The notes: a model not told the origin generated them from the letters alone. Counted from the first letter of the stretch, positions 1 to 8,370 are shown. The stretch: DNA of 64,000 nt from Blautia sp. (GCA_023663685.1 JAMPHB010000001.1:864594-928593), one strand, 5' to 3'. Numbers and translations are program-made.

Positions 1-2
1 AA

Positions 3-401
3 TTTATGGAAGATGCCGCAAAGGAGGAAACACAAAAGAGTTGGGCGAAACTCATCGAATGGCACGGAAGCAAAGAGGATGCCTTAGAAACAGCGAAGAA
101 TCCCATAGGGGAAGAAATACTTCATGCACTCCGCCTGCGGCAGGAAGCTGTTATGGATAAATTGGCCAAACGAAAAGACGAGGGATTTACTTTGGATTCC
201 TTTGAAATCAGGGAAGTGGTTGCAGAATATGGGTTTGTCCAAAAACAATTATTTCGCATAAAATATGAAAAAGACTTCATGCTGCAACTGGCAGATATAT
301 ACCAGAACAATAAAGGTATACAAGCAGAATGTGACAGCCAGTATGGAGAAGGAGTTGCAGATTTTTTTGCCGAAGCAATCCGGCATTTCTATGAGGAATA
401 A
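3..401 (+). CDS. TipAS-like ligand-binding domain of a probable MerR-family regulator (5' end outside window)
   Basis: The open frame runs back to the window edge without a stop, so the ATG at 6 is probably internal and the gene is cut. The visible ~132 residues resemble the C-terminal TipAS domain of MerR-type regulators: an all-helical region, a central segment around FEIREVVAEYGF, and a late motif LADIYQNNKGIQ...GVADFFAEAIRHFYEE that parallels the TipAS ending (helix, Tyr, Asp/Pro turn, then GLAEFLRDAIR). TipAS domains bind thiopeptide-like or hydrophobic ligands and control an N-terminal DNA-binding MerR domain, which would lie upstream of this window. No operon partner follows; the next gene is convergent. 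Identification rests on pattern similarity only. Confidence 0.55.
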   Translation, partial: FMEDAAKEETQKSWAKLIEWHGSKEDALETAKNPIGEEILHALRLRQEAVMDKLAKRKDEGFTLDSFEIREVVAEYGFVQKQLFRIKYEKDFMLQLADIYQNNKGIQAECDSQYGEGVADFFAEAIRHFYEE

Positions 402-430
402 TTATTCCAACACATTCTATTTAAATGGAA

Positions 431-511
431 TTGCCTTTGCCTGATATCAGCGTAAGCTTCAAATATCAAGACAAAGGCAACCTATTATCGTATTAGAACT
501 CTTTTTATTTT
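431..511 (+). terminator. Long stem-loop followed by a T-rich run; probable terminator of the TipAS gene
   Basis: TTGCCTTTG at 431-439 pairs with CAAAGGCAA at 472-480, and TGATAT (442-447) pairs with ATATCA (463-468). A T-rich stretch begins near 500. The T-run is about 20 bases from the stem, so this is a weak rather than classical intrinsic terminator. The rest of 402-588 shows nothing else recognisable. Confidence 0.45.
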
Positions 512-588
512 GTGTAAATATCATGTTAATTTCCCATTCGCAACTTTTACAATGCTTATAAATACTGGATTTTATGAGAAAATTTATC

Positions 589-1455
589 CTAACAGTTTTG
601 TAAGATTCTCGGGAGAAAGACCTGAAAGCGGCTCCCTCTCCCCACCTGGGAAATCACCTTGATATATCCGCCCTGCGTCTCCACGATCCTTCGGGACAGA
701 AAAAGTCCGACGCCCACACCCTCGTCGTCCCGCACATTTTTTCCACGGTAAAAACGGGCGAAAATACGGGGAATCTCCTCCTCAGAAATCCCCACGCCCT
801 CGTCCCCCACCTCCACGCAGGCAAACATCTCATAGGAAAACAGCCGTATCGTCACCAGACCTCCGGCATGGGAATACTTGACCGCATTGTCTAAAATATT
901 GCCGAGCGCCTCCTGCGTCCATTTGCGGTCACAGCATACCTGATCCCCGCTGTCGCTACCCCCCCGGCAAAGGCTGATTCGCACGCCTTTCTCCATGGCA
1001 CGCTCCCATCCTGCGCTCTTTACTGCCTCCGCCAGCTCCGTTAAACTGCACGCTGCCGGCAAAAGCTGAAATGTTCCCGATTCCAGCCGCGAGAGCTTTA
1101 CCAGTGACTGAATCAGAAACTCCAGTTTCCCCGCATGGCATAAAATCTGCTCCACCATGCTGCCGCACTCCTCATCCAGCTCCCTCTCCTTAAGAAGCTC
1201 CCCGTATAGCAGAATATTCGCAAGGGGTGTTCTGGTCTGATGGGAGATATCCGTTACAAGGCTCTCAATCTTTGCCCTCTCCTCCTCCACCTTCCCTGCG
1301 GACATTTTCGCCGAGCTTAAATATCTCACCCACTTACTCTCCAGCTTCGACAATTCGCTCTCGTCGTAATCCGACTCCTCAAAATATCCTCCAACCGCCG
1401 CATCCAGCATCCGGTTGATTCTTTCATACTCCCGGCTCTTCACCCGACTTTTCAT
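589..1455 (-). CDS. Cytosolic sensor histidine kinase, partner of the adjacent OmpR-type regulator
   Basis: A 288-residue kinase core: phosphoacceptor H-box DISHQTRTPL with His near residue 72, an N-box LGNILDNAVKYS, a G1 box DEGVGI and a G2 box GVGVGLFLSRRI. No transmembrane segment or periplasmic sensor domain is visible; the ~60 residues before the H-box are charged and helical. The protein is therefore expected to sit in the cytosol and may sense through a partner protein. The ATG at 1455 was chosen because a GAAAGGCGG-type ribosome site lies 7 bases upstream; a longer frame to 1500 lacks one. It overlaps the regulator gene by 32 bases, implying translational coupling. Kinases of this shape often pair with peptide-resistance ABC transporters, but no transporter gene is adjacent, so the target is unknown. 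Confidence 0.88.
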   Translation of the reverse strand: MKSRVKSREYERINRMLDAAVGGYFEESDYDESELSKLESKWVRYLSSAKMSAGKVEEERAKIESLVTDISHQTRTPLANILLYGELLKERELDEECGSMVEQILCHAGKLEFLIQSLVKLSRLESGTFQLLPAACSLTELAEAVKSAGWERAMEKGVRISLCRGGSDSGDQVCCDRKWTQEALGNILDNAVKYSHAGGLVTIRLFSYEMFACVEVGDEGVGISEEEIPRIFARFYRGKNVRDDEGVGVGLFLSRRIVETQGGYIKVISQVGRGSRFQVFLPRILQNC

Positions 1456-2122
1456 TCTGCACGCCGCCTTTCTCCAGCCGCCACACATATCCAATTCCAT
1501 ACACTGTGTGGATATACTTCTCCTCCTCCGTTTCCAGCTTGTCCCGCAGCCGCTTTACCGTTACGGACAGCACATTTTCATCCACAAAATCCGCCTCCTG
1601 CCACACATAGTCCAAAAGCCTTTCCCTCTGCAGGGTTCGCCCCGCATTTTCCACCAGTATGTACAGCAGGCGCTGTTCCGTCCGGCTCAGCTCCACCGGC
1701 TTCTCCGCCTGGAAAAACTCCATACGCGCAAAATCCATCTGCAGATTTCCAAACTGGTAAACCGCATTCTGCCTCCTTTTCCCCAGCAGCTTCTCCACCC
1801 GTACCCGAAGCACCATAAGGCTGAAGGGCTTCGTCATGTAATCGTCAGCTCCCAGCTCCAGCCCCACCACCTCGTCCAGCTCACTGTCGTTGGCAGTCAG
1901 AATGAGCACCGGCACCTGCGAGCGCTCCCGCAGGCTCCTCAAAAGCCCCATGCCGCTTCCATCCGGCAGACTGATGTCAAGTATCACCAGATCCATGCCT
2001 GCCAGATCCCCCGCCTCCGCCAGCGTATAATACTGAAAAAAACAATAATTCTCCTTCTTAAGCGCCAGTGTAATCCCGGTGCTCAGTCCTCTGTCATCCT
2101 CAACGATCGCTATGTTTGTCAT
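1424..2122 (-). CDS. OmpR/PhoB-family response regulator
   Basis: 232 residues. The N-terminal receiver domain has the acidic pair near D9-D10, phosphoacceptor Asp49 in VILDISLPDGSG, the conserved Thr in ILTAND and Lys in YMTKPF. The C-terminal winged-helix DNA-binding domain includes LSRTEQRLLYILVENAG and the recognition region VLSVTVKRLRDKL, ending with the wing IHTVYGIGYVWR. It acts as a transcription factor switched by the histidine kinase encoded next to it. The start ATG at 2122 is preceded by AGGGAG at a good distance and lies inside the 3' end of the preceding small gene. Overlaps with both neighbours show one transcriptional and translational unit with the polymerase genes upstream. 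Confidence 0.92.
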   Translation of the reverse strand: MTNIAIVEDDRGLSTGITLALKKENYCFFQYYTLAEAGDLAGMDLVILDISLPDGSGMGLLRSLRERSQVPVLILTANDSELDEVVGLELGADDYMTKPFSLMVLRVRVEKLLGKRRQNAVYQFGNLQMDFARMEFFQAEKPVELSRTEQRLLYILVENAGRTLQRERLLDYVWQEADFVDENVLSVTVKRLRDKLETEEEKYIHTVYGIGYVWRLEKGGVQNEKSGEEPGV

Positions 2123-2339
2123 AGTATGTCTCCCTGCTCATACCCTCTCCGAGCTCCATGCGCTCCTCGTGCCTCTCCCCGGTCTCCCGGATTACCCGTT
2201 CATAACCCGACAATGCCGCAAAGGGGGAAAACTGCGCCGCCCTGTCCCCCAGCGGCATCTGCGGATGCGTTTTTGACACATGATGTTCACGGTCAATCAA
2301 ATCATCATATTTATGCGTATTCGTTAGTGCCCCGCTCAT
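2100..2339 (-). CDS. Small YolD-like protein associated with Y-family polymerase
   Basis: 79 residues with the core HPQMPLGDRAAQFSPFAAL followed by a charged helix GYERVIRETGERHEER. Small proteins with this RAAQFSPFAAL-type core commonly sit beside translesion polymerase genes in Clostridia and resemble the YolD-like family of Bacillus. The start ATG overlaps the polymerase stop by four bases (ATGA), and its 3' end overlaps the response-regulator start by 23 bases. The role is inferred: YolD-type proteins are thought to act with UmuC-type polymerases in SOS mutagenesis, but the biochemistry is not settled. Nothing in the sequence suggests a nuclease or DNA-binding motif. Confidence 0.7.
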   Translation of the reverse strand: MSGALTNTHKYDDLIDREHHVSKTHPQMPLGDRAAQFSPFAALSGYERVIRETGERHEERMELGEGMSRETYYDKHSDR

Positions 2340-3871
2340 GCCTTATGCCCTCCAATCTGCTGGTTTCGCTCCTTCGCCATTGCCCCCTCCTCTAAGTTCA
2401 TCCCCTTTAATATCGAATTCTTTCCATACCGCTTCTGGATGCCGAGCACCGCCTGCTGCAGCCTGTGCTCCTTCTCCAAAATCTCCTCTTCATGCTTTTT
2501 CTGTTCGTCCTCTTCACTGGAAAAAAGCGTGAGCTGCTCATAATCTGCTTCCTCCTCTGCCTGCCGCTCCACTACCCCGCAGGCCGCAAGCGTCACCCTG
2601 CGCACCAGAAGTTTTGTGTCCACAATACGGTCGTAAAGAGCCAGAACAGCCTCCATAATCAGCCGGGTCGAGGCGGTTTTATGCTTTAGCCTCGCCGTAC
2701 CGTGCGCATGCTTTGGCACCCTGCGGCCGTACCGGTCCAGCGTGACTTCCCCCCGGTAGGCCTTTGCCCGCGCCTCATCGGAAAGGTTCTCCCGGTCGTA
2801 GCCCACCGTCAGCACAAGCTGGTCAGTCACCAGCCCCTTGTCCACCAGCTCAAGCACAAGCTGATCCGTCATCTCCTGCACGATCAGCCTTGCCTTTTCA
2901 AAGGGATAGGGGCACTGCAGCACCTGCCCCGAGCCGACGCTGCTGCTCTCGGGACGGTATGCCTTCACCTCCGCGATCGTGCAGGGCTCATAGCCCCACG
3001 CGTGATCAATCAAAAGCTCCGCATTCACCCCAAACAGCCGGTACAAAAGCTCCTCGTTGTGAAAATCCATCGCTTCCCCCACAGAACAGCGCGCCACGTC
3101 CCCCATCGTGTACAAACCATGCTCTGCCAGCTTTTTCGCATAGCCTGCCCCTACCCTCCAGAAATCCGTGATCGGCCGGTAGTCCCAGAGCATCTCCCGA
3201 TAGCTCCTCTCGTTCAGCTCTGCAATCCGCACCCCCGTCTCGTCGGCGTCAATGTGCTTCGCCACAATATCCATCGCGATTTTCGCGAGATACAGATTTG
3301 TGCCAATGCCCGCTGTCGCTGTGATTCCGGTGGTATCCAGTACATCGCGTATGATTTTTGCCGCAAGCTCCCGCGCCGTCATGCGGTAAGCGGCGAGGTA
3401 ATGCGTAACATCCATGAACACCTCATCAATGGAATAGACATGGATATCCTCTTTGGAAATATATTTCAAATACACATCGTAAATGGCGGCACTGCACTCC
3501 ATGTAGCGCGCCATGCGGGGAGGCGCCGTCACATAGGTAAGCTGCAGCCCATTGTCCGCCCGAAGCTCTTCCGCGTCGCAGGAGCTTCCGGTGAAGCGGT
3601 GTCCCGGCGCACGCATAAGGCGTGCCTGATTGACCTCCTCCACCCGCTGCACCACCTCGAACAGCCGCGGCCTCCCCGGGATTCCACAGGCTTTTAGCGC
3701 AGGCGACACCGCAAGGCAGATCGTCTTTTCCGTGCGGCTTATGTCCGCCACCACCAGATTTGTGGTCAGCGGATCCATGCCCTGATCCACGCACTCCACC
3801 GAAGCGTAAAAAGATTTTAAATCAATTGCTATATAAATATGTCCCGTTTCCCGTCCCATTCCATGCTCCAT
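2336..3871 (-). CDS. Y-family (UmuC/DinB-type) translesion DNA polymerase
   Basis: 511 residues. The N-terminal palm carries the first catalytic Asp in YIAIDLKSFYASVE and the second acidic pair in YSIDEVFMDVT, both hallmarks of Y-family polymerases. A helix-hairpin-helix-like thumb region follows (WRVGAGYAKKLAEHGLYTMGD), then the little-finger region (GSGQVLQCPYPFEKARLI). The N-terminal block DPLTTNLVVAD..RTEKTICLAVSPALK matches the ImpB/MucB/SamB group found on Firmicutes chromosomes and mobile elements. Such enzymes bypass lesions with low fidelity. M1 at 3871 sits only two bases after the T-run of a terminator; M5 at 3859 is an alternative start. No LexA/SOS box was recognised in the short upstream space. 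Confidence 0.9.
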   Translation of the reverse strand: MEHGMGRETGHIYIAIDLKSFYASVECVDQGMDPLTTNLVVADISRTEKTICLAVSPALKACGIPGRPRLFEVVQRVEEVNQARLMRAPGHRFTGSSCDAEELRADNGLQLTYVTAPPRMARYMECSAAIYDVYLKYISKEDIHVYSIDEVFMDVTHYLAAYRMTARELAAKIIRDVLDTTGITATAGIGTNLYLAKIAMDIVAKHIDADETGVRIAELNERSYREMLWDYRPITDFWRVGAGYAKKLAEHGLYTMGDVARCSVGEAMDFHNEELLYRLFGVNAELLIDHAWGYEPCTIAEVKAYRPESSSVGSGQVLQCPYPFEKARLIVQEMTDQLVLELVDKGLVTDQLVLTVGYDRENLSDEARAKAYRGEVTLDRYGRRVPKHAHGTARLKHKTASTRLIMEAVLALYDRIVDTKLLVRRVTLAACGVVERQAEEEADYEQLTLFSSEEDEQKKHEEEILEKEHRLQQAVLGIQKRYGKNSILKGMNLEEGAMAKERNQQIGGHKA

Positions 3872-3872
3872 T

Positions 3873-3911
3873 CAAAAGCCCACCGGGAAAATTCCTCTAT
3901 CCCGATGGGCT
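3873..3911 (-). terminator. Intrinsic terminator after the hybrid histidine kinase
   Basis: On the minus strand AGCCCATCGGGA pairs with TCCCGGTGGGCT (3900-3911 with 3877-3888, two mismatches at most) and is followed directly by TTTT. It lies in the 56-base gap between the hybrid kinase stop and the polymerase start. Confidence 0.8.
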
Positions 3912-3927
3912 GTGCTTATTATCTGCA

Positions 3928-6801
3928 TCAGTGCAGATACTTATGTAAGGTACTCACAACCTTTTTCATATCCAAAGGCTTCGAGAGATGGTCGTTCATT
4001 CCCTCCGCTGCTGCAGCCGCCACATCCTCCGCAAAGGCGTTGGCCGTCATGGCGACAATCGGAATATTTCGAAGATCCTCCCTCTCAAGGCGGCGGATCT
4101 CACGGGTCGCCTCATAGCCGTTCATCACTGGCATCTGCACGTCCATCAGCACAAGCTGGTAATAGCCCGGCTCCGATTTTTTCAAAATATCCAGTGCATC
4201 CACACCGTCGTTGGCCGTTTCCACTACAAGCCCCACGCCTGAGAGAAGCGCCCTGGCAATCTCCCGGTTCAGCTCGTAATCCTCCACCACCAGAATCCGG
4301 TTGCCCGAAAATCCGGTGAACTTTTCCTGCTTCTCCTCCTTTGGCTCCGCGCTCTTCTTATCCTCCGGCACGTCCTCCTGCAGCTTCAGCTCTATCTCCA
4401 CGGTAAATTCGCTGCCCTCTCCCAGCGTGCTTTCCACCGCGAGACTTCCCTCCATCATGTCCACCAGGCTTTTTGTGATCGTCATGCCAAGTCCCGTACC
4501 CGCAATCCCGCTCACCGTCGTTGTGCGCTCACGCTCAAAAGGCTCAAAAATATGCTTCTGGAACTCCTCGCTCATGCCGATGCCCGTATCCTTTACGGTA
4601 AAACAGTACCGTCCGCAGCCTGACTTCTCCGCCGGCTTTTGCTGCACCTGCAGAGAAACCGTCCCCCCGGTGGGCGTGAACTTCACCGCATTACCCAGAA
4701 TATTTATCAGAATCTGGCGTATTTTTAAAGCGTCCGCATACACATGCGCATCCTCTATGCCCTCTGCATCCACACGGAACGTCAGCTGCTTACTCTGTGC
4801 CTGCGGCTGAATCAGCGCCTGAATACTCTGCACAAGCTCCGGCAGAGAAGTCCTGCTGACCTCCAAAACCGTCTTGCCGGACTCAATCCTCGACATATCC
4901 AGAATATCGTTGATCAGTCCTAATAAATGCTCGCTGGAATTGAGTATCTTACCCAGACAGTCCTTCACACTCTCTACATCGTCCGGGTGTCCGGCCGCAA
5001 TCGAAGCAAATCCGATAATCGAATTCATCGGCGTGCGGATATCGTGGGACATATTCGAGAGAAATCTTGTTTTCGCCACATTTGCCCGGTTCGCCCCCTC
5101 ATAGGCACGTTTTAACTCCTCCTGATAATCCAGCTCACGGCGTTTTTCATCGTCAATAATCTGTACGCCAAACAGAACCGTCCGCGCGCGCCCATTGGCG
5201 TCTCTCGACTCCACAACGAAGCGTCCCCGTCTCCAGCTTCTGGTCACAGTCCGGTATTCATGGGCGATAAACAGCTTTTTCTCCAGTTTGTCGGCGAGAT
5301 ACTCCCGGTCGGCATATTTCTGCATAATAATCAGATCCTCAGGCTGTATCATCTGCCTGCAATAGCTCTTAAAGAATTCCTCGTAGGTCTCCTGACCGAT
5401 AATGCTCTCGGGATAATTTACCTCCTGCCGCAGGGGAAGAAAGGTATTCTCCTGCAGATTGATGTGGAAAATCGCGTAGTAATCCATGCTCAGTGCATAG
5501 ATTGCCTCCATCTGTCTGCGGTTCTCCGCCTTGACACGCAAATTCTTTTTATTATATTCTTCCTTCAAATCCTGCAGGGAGCGCTTCTGTTTCTGCGCCT
5601 GCAGATAGTGCTGGGTAATGTCCTTATATACCCCCACCGCTTTTCCGAAGGGCTTTCCGTCCACACCTAAAATCGCCCGGAAGCGAAGCTCATATACTCC
5701 CGTCTCGCCGTTGGCGGAAATCAGATTGACAATCCCGTCCGCCTCCTTTGCGCCGTGCATGATTTCCTCGTGGAGCCGGATATATTCCGCCTTGGAATCC
5801 TCCGCCACAATCCCGCTCTCCACCGTCTCATAGGGCACTCCCGTCTGGACATCCAGCAGGCCGAACTGATCCGCCACCGAAGCTGTCGCATAAATCTCCT
5901 GCTTCACAGCGTCAAACATGAACACGATATCTCCCGTGGCATCCGCCGCGATCTGAAACGCCTGCACGGTCGCATGAAGCTGCTCGCTCGCCTGCGTCTC
6001 CTCCGTCACATCCCGGAGCAGGCTGTAATGGCGGATGCCGCCGTCCTTTTGCATGACCTTCCGGCCGCTGTCCATGATCCAGAGCAGCCTGCCGTCCTTA
6101 TGGCGCACGCGGTATTTTACGGAATAGGTATCGCCCACGGCATACTGGGCAGCCAGCGCCCTAAGGCACGGCTCTCTGTCCGGCTCATACACATTCGCGA
6201 GCACACTTCCGCCGCAGCTCTCCAGCAGCTCCTCCACGGTATAGCCCTGAATGGCGGCTGCCTCCCCACTGCAGTAATCGAAGGTAAAAGCTTCGTCGTC
6301 GAGACTGATCTTAAAGCCTCCCTGTATGCCGGCCAGCACAGACTCCATCCGCTCATTCTTGTCCTGATTCGCCATCAGGAGCGCATTGACCAGTGCCTTC
6401 TCGTGGATCTTCTCCGCAGAGATATCCTGCACCAGCCCGACCGCCTCCAGCGGCCTGCCGATATTATCCCGCTCTGTCACAGTGATAGTTACTCTGCACC
6501 ACGGACCCGAAGCCTTGCGGATACGGAAGTCCTCCGATCCGCCCTCGGCTCCCGCATCAATGCGGGCATACAATGCCATCGCTGCCTTTTGATCTGCCTC
6601 ATAAACCTTCTGCCTGATAAAGGACTGCGGCGCATCCAGATAGACCTCCTCACAGTCATAGACTCTGCAGGTCTTTATCTCATTGACAATCTTGTGTTCT
6701 CCCGGGAAATACCGAAACAGGCAGATTCCCGTGTAATTTATCGCCTGTATGATTTGTCCGTCGCGCAATGCCTCAAGCTTTTCCACTGTCTTTTCTTTCA
6801 A
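3928..6801 (-). CDS. Soluble multi-PAS hybrid histidine kinase with C-terminal receiver domain
   Basis: 957 residues with no membrane segment. About 550 N-terminal residues form several PAS-like sensor units; two end in recognisable PAC-type motifs (GRPLEAVGLVQDISAEK and GIRHYSLLRDVTEE), and a third unit ends GKAVGVYKDITQ. The kinase core has H-box FLSNMSHDIRTPMNSIIGF (His near 582), N-box ILINILGNAVKFTP, G1 DTGIGM and G2 GTGLGMTI. A receiver domain at the C-terminus has phosphoacceptor Asp near 885 in LVLMDVQMPVMNG and the Lys in HLSKPLD. No HPt domain is present, so phosphotransfer would need a separate partner. The start is TTG at 6801, six bases after AGGAG. No nearby regulator gene identifies the output. 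The gene is preceded by a decayed Rpn gene and has its own terminator. Confidence 0.92.
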   Translation of the reverse strand: MKEKTVEKLEALRDGQIIQAINYTGICLFRYFPGEHKIVNEIKTCRVYDCEEVYLDAPQSFIRQKVYEADQKAAMALYARIDAGAEGGSEDFRIRKASGPWCRVTITVTERDNIGRPLEAVGLVQDISAEKIHEKALVNALLMANQDKNERMESVLAGIQGGFKISLDDEAFTFDYCSGEAAAIQGYTVEELLESCGGSVLANVYEPDREPCLRALAAQYAVGDTYSVKYRVRHKDGRLLWIMDSGRKVMQKDGGIRHYSLLRDVTEETQASEQLHATVQAFQIAADATGDIVFMFDAVKQEIYATASVADQFGLLDVQTGVPYETVESGIVAEDSKAEYIRLHEEIMHGAKEADGIVNLISANGETGVYELRFRAILGVDGKPFGKAVGVYKDITQHYLQAQKQKRSLQDLKEEYNKKNLRVKAENRRQMEAIYALSMDYYAIFHINLQENTFLPLRQEVNYPESIIGQETYEEFFKSYCRQMIQPEDLIIMQKYADREYLADKLEKKLFIAHEYRTVTRSWRRGRFVVESRDANGRARTVLFGVQIIDDEKRRELDYQEELKRAYEGANRANVAKTRFLSNMSHDIRTPMNSIIGFASIAAGHPDDVESVKDCLGKILNSSEHLLGLINDILDMSRIESGKTVLEVSRTSLPELVQSIQALIQPQAQSKQLTFRVDAEGIEDAHVYADALKIRQILINILGNAVKFTPTGGTVSLQVQQKPAEKSGCGRYCFTVKDTGIGMSEEFQKHIFEPFERERTTTVSGIAGTGLGMTITKSLVDMMEGSLAVESTLGEGSEFTVEIELKLQEDVPEDKKSAEPKEEKQEKFTGFSGNRILVVEDYELNREIARALLSGVGLVVETANDGVDALDILKKSEPGYYQLVLMDVQMPVMNGYEATREIRRLEREDLRNIPIVAMTANAFAEDVAAAAAEGMNDHLSKPLDMKKVVSTLHKYLH

Positions 6802-6812
6802 TATGATCTCCT

Positions 6813-7174
6813 TTACTGTCTCCCGAGCAGCTCCTCCGCCTTCTCTACTTCCTGCTCCGAGGCATTTAAGAGGGTAAATGCCTGCGTCCTGTCCCCTCCG
6901 TTCCTCAAAAAATCAACAATGCAGGATATGCGCCCCTGCGTGATTCCCTGCGTTATCCCCTGTGTTATCCCCAGATTAAATTCCTTTTTCTTCATTTCCT
7001 CTATCACTGTGCACATATCCGTCACCTTCCTTTCCCCCGCTTCCGCCCGCAGATTCTCAAAATCGGAATCTCCCGTCATTACTGACAAAAGCTTTAGCAC
7101 CTCGTCCGTGAAAGAATATCGAACACTTCATTGTAATCCTCAAGGAGCTTCTCTGCCATATCCTTTTGTGCCAT
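6813..7174 (-). pseudogene. Internally deleted Rpn-family nuclease gene (copy A)
   Basis: The ATG at 7174 begins the same 18-residue N-terminus as copy B (MAQKDMAEKLLEDYNEVF), then jumps through two short junctions to the 3' third of the gene, passing out of frame to a stop. The C-terminal part is readable from 7100 (MLKLLSVMTGDSDFENL) to 6813 and remains in frame through the segment that is frameshifted in copy B. It contains three tandem GITQ units. The catalytic PD-(D/E)XK core is missing, so the product cannot be a nuclease. The C-terminal fragment could still be translated, but no good ribosome site precedes 7100. Confidence 0.8.
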
Positions 7175-7298
7175 TCTATTGCTCCTTCCTAAAATACATT
7201 ACTTCTTTTTGCCCTTATTTTAACACACGGCATAGAAAAATACCACATTATTTTCGCGATATAAAGAAAGGGCTGCCGCTTCACACGCGACAGCCCGC
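7125..7298. repeat. Direct repeat, unit 1 of a ~170-base duplication (partner 8157-8328)
   Basis: Nearly identical to 8157-8328: it contains the first codons of the Rpn gene, its ribosome site and upstream region, and the GGGCTGCCGC hairpin. The visible difference is two extra bases (AC) in the hairpin loop. It shows that copies A and B arose by duplication of one gene with its flanks. Confidence 0.9.
7270..7296 (-). terminator. Terminator hairpin, copy 1 of 3, downstream of Rpn copy B
   Basis: GGGCTG...CAGCCC stem; on the minus strand it is followed by TTTCTTTAT. The same hairpin recurs at 8302-8326 and 9424-9448. Each lies just after the 3' end of a minus-strand gene. Confidence 0.75.
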
Positions 7299-7313
7299 TT
7301 ATTCCCTCACTAT

Positions 7314-8206
7314 TTATTTAATTCCGTATTTCTTATAGCACTCCTTGCGGAACTGCTCGTCTGACGCCGCCCTGCGTACTTCGTCGTATCTTCCCTCCTC
7401 TGAGAGCTTTAAAATCAGTAACCCCAGACTGCTCTCTCCTTCGGAGTAGCCCTGCAAATGTCCCAGATTAAATTCCTTTTTCTTCATTTCCTCTATCACT
7501 GTGCACATATCCGTCACCTTCCTTCCCCCGCTTCCGCCCGCAGATTTTCAAAATCGGAATCCCCCGTCATCACTGACAAAAGCTTTAGCACCTCGTCCAC
7601 ATGCTCTATTGTTCCCTCCGCCGGGACATAATCCCCGTTCTTTTTTATCTGCACGAAAAAATCTGCGACATACCTGAAATCACTCTGGAACCTATTCACG
7701 GTCTCCTCCGGGAGTGAAGGGATATCGAACACGTTGATTTTGTAGTTGCTGACGTATTTTTTCAGTCTCTCATCCCGAAACTCCAAAACGTCATACAGTT
7801 CCATCCCACAGTTCCACGATTCGTCCAGTCCAAAATACAAGACCATGGTAATGACCGGGTAATGCTTCTTCAGATATGTCCCATCCGGCTGCTTTAACAG
7901 CTGCGAACGGTAAGACTGTCCGTCATAGCCGATGACGCGAAGCGCCATTCCCGGATCCGGCCGCGACTGGTTTTCCACACCGAGCAGGGAAATGCACACG
8001 CCCTCCTCTGTCCAGAACTTTGCAATGTCCCTCTCCTGCTCGTGGAGTTTCCCGTCGTCCGCCTTGTACTGGCTTCCTGCCACCGCCGGAAGTAAACTGT
8101 CCGGTTCCACAACCCGCTCCCCCTCAAAGAGAAGCACATTTACAATGTCGGCAAATACTTCATTGTAATCCTCAAGGAGCTTCTCTGCCATATCCTTTTG
8201 TGCCAT
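7314..8206 (-). pseudogene. Frameshifted Rpn-family recombination-promoting nuclease / putative transposase (copy B)
   Basis: A first frame (8206-7514, 230 residues) and a second frame (7517-7314, 67 residues) together make a full-length ~297-residue Rpn-type protein. Comparison with copy A shows one missing base in a C/T run near 7524-7528: copy A reads CCTTTCCCCC where copy B reads CCTTCCCCC. The N-terminal part holds the PD-(D/E)XK-like core, with RDIAKFW followed by ISLLGVENQSRPDPGM and a YDGQSYRSQL segment typical of Lachnospiraceae Rpn or 'putative transposase' proteins. Such proteins are Rpn (YhgA-like) endonucleases that promote RecA-independent recombination. The catalytic part could still be made as a C-terminally shortened protein. 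The start at 8206 has a GGAAGGAG site seven bases upstream. Confidence 0.8.
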
Positions 8207-8328
8207 TCTATTGCTCCTTCCTAAAATACATTACTTCTTTTTGCCCTTATTTTAACACACGGCATAGAAAAATACCACATTATTTTCGCGATATAAAGAA
8301 AGGGCTGCCGCTTCACGCGACAGCCCGC
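8157..8328. repeat. Direct repeat, unit 2 (partner 7125-7298)
   Basis: Same sequence as 7125-7298 apart from two bases in the hairpin loop. It spans the 5' end of Rpn copy B, its ribosome site and upstream region, and a terminator hairpin. Confidence 0.9.
8302..8326 (-). terminator. Terminator hairpin, copy 2 of 3
   Basis: GGGCTGCCGC pairs with GCGACAGCCC around a short loop. T-rich sequence flanks both sides (TTTCTTTAT on minus, CCTTTTTC on plus), so it could work in either direction. It separates the intact Rpn gene from copy B. Confidence 0.7.
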
Positions 8329-8370
8329 CTTTTTCTTCATTACTGTGCACATATCCGTTACCTTCCTCTG
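8329..8370 (-). pseudogene. Short scar of a further Rpn gene copy
   Basis: The stretch reads like the MCTVIEEMKKKEF-coding segment of copies A and B (CTTTTTCTTCAT, then ACTGTGCACATATCCGT, then ACCTTCCT) with about ten bases deleted and a few substitutions. Nothing else of that gene remains. The remaining bases up to 8416 hold no recognisable feature. Confidence 0.6.

Noticed and set aside
1415-3697. Long plus-strand open frames opposite the two-component and polymerase genes
   Set aside because: They are antisense to genes with strong domain evidence and contain His/Pro/Arg-rich, low-complexity translations without ribosome sites.
5755-7338. A 527-residue plus-strand frame
   Set aside because: It lies antisense to the hybrid kinase and the Rpn pseudogene, has no recognisable domain and has atypical composition; it is a shadow.
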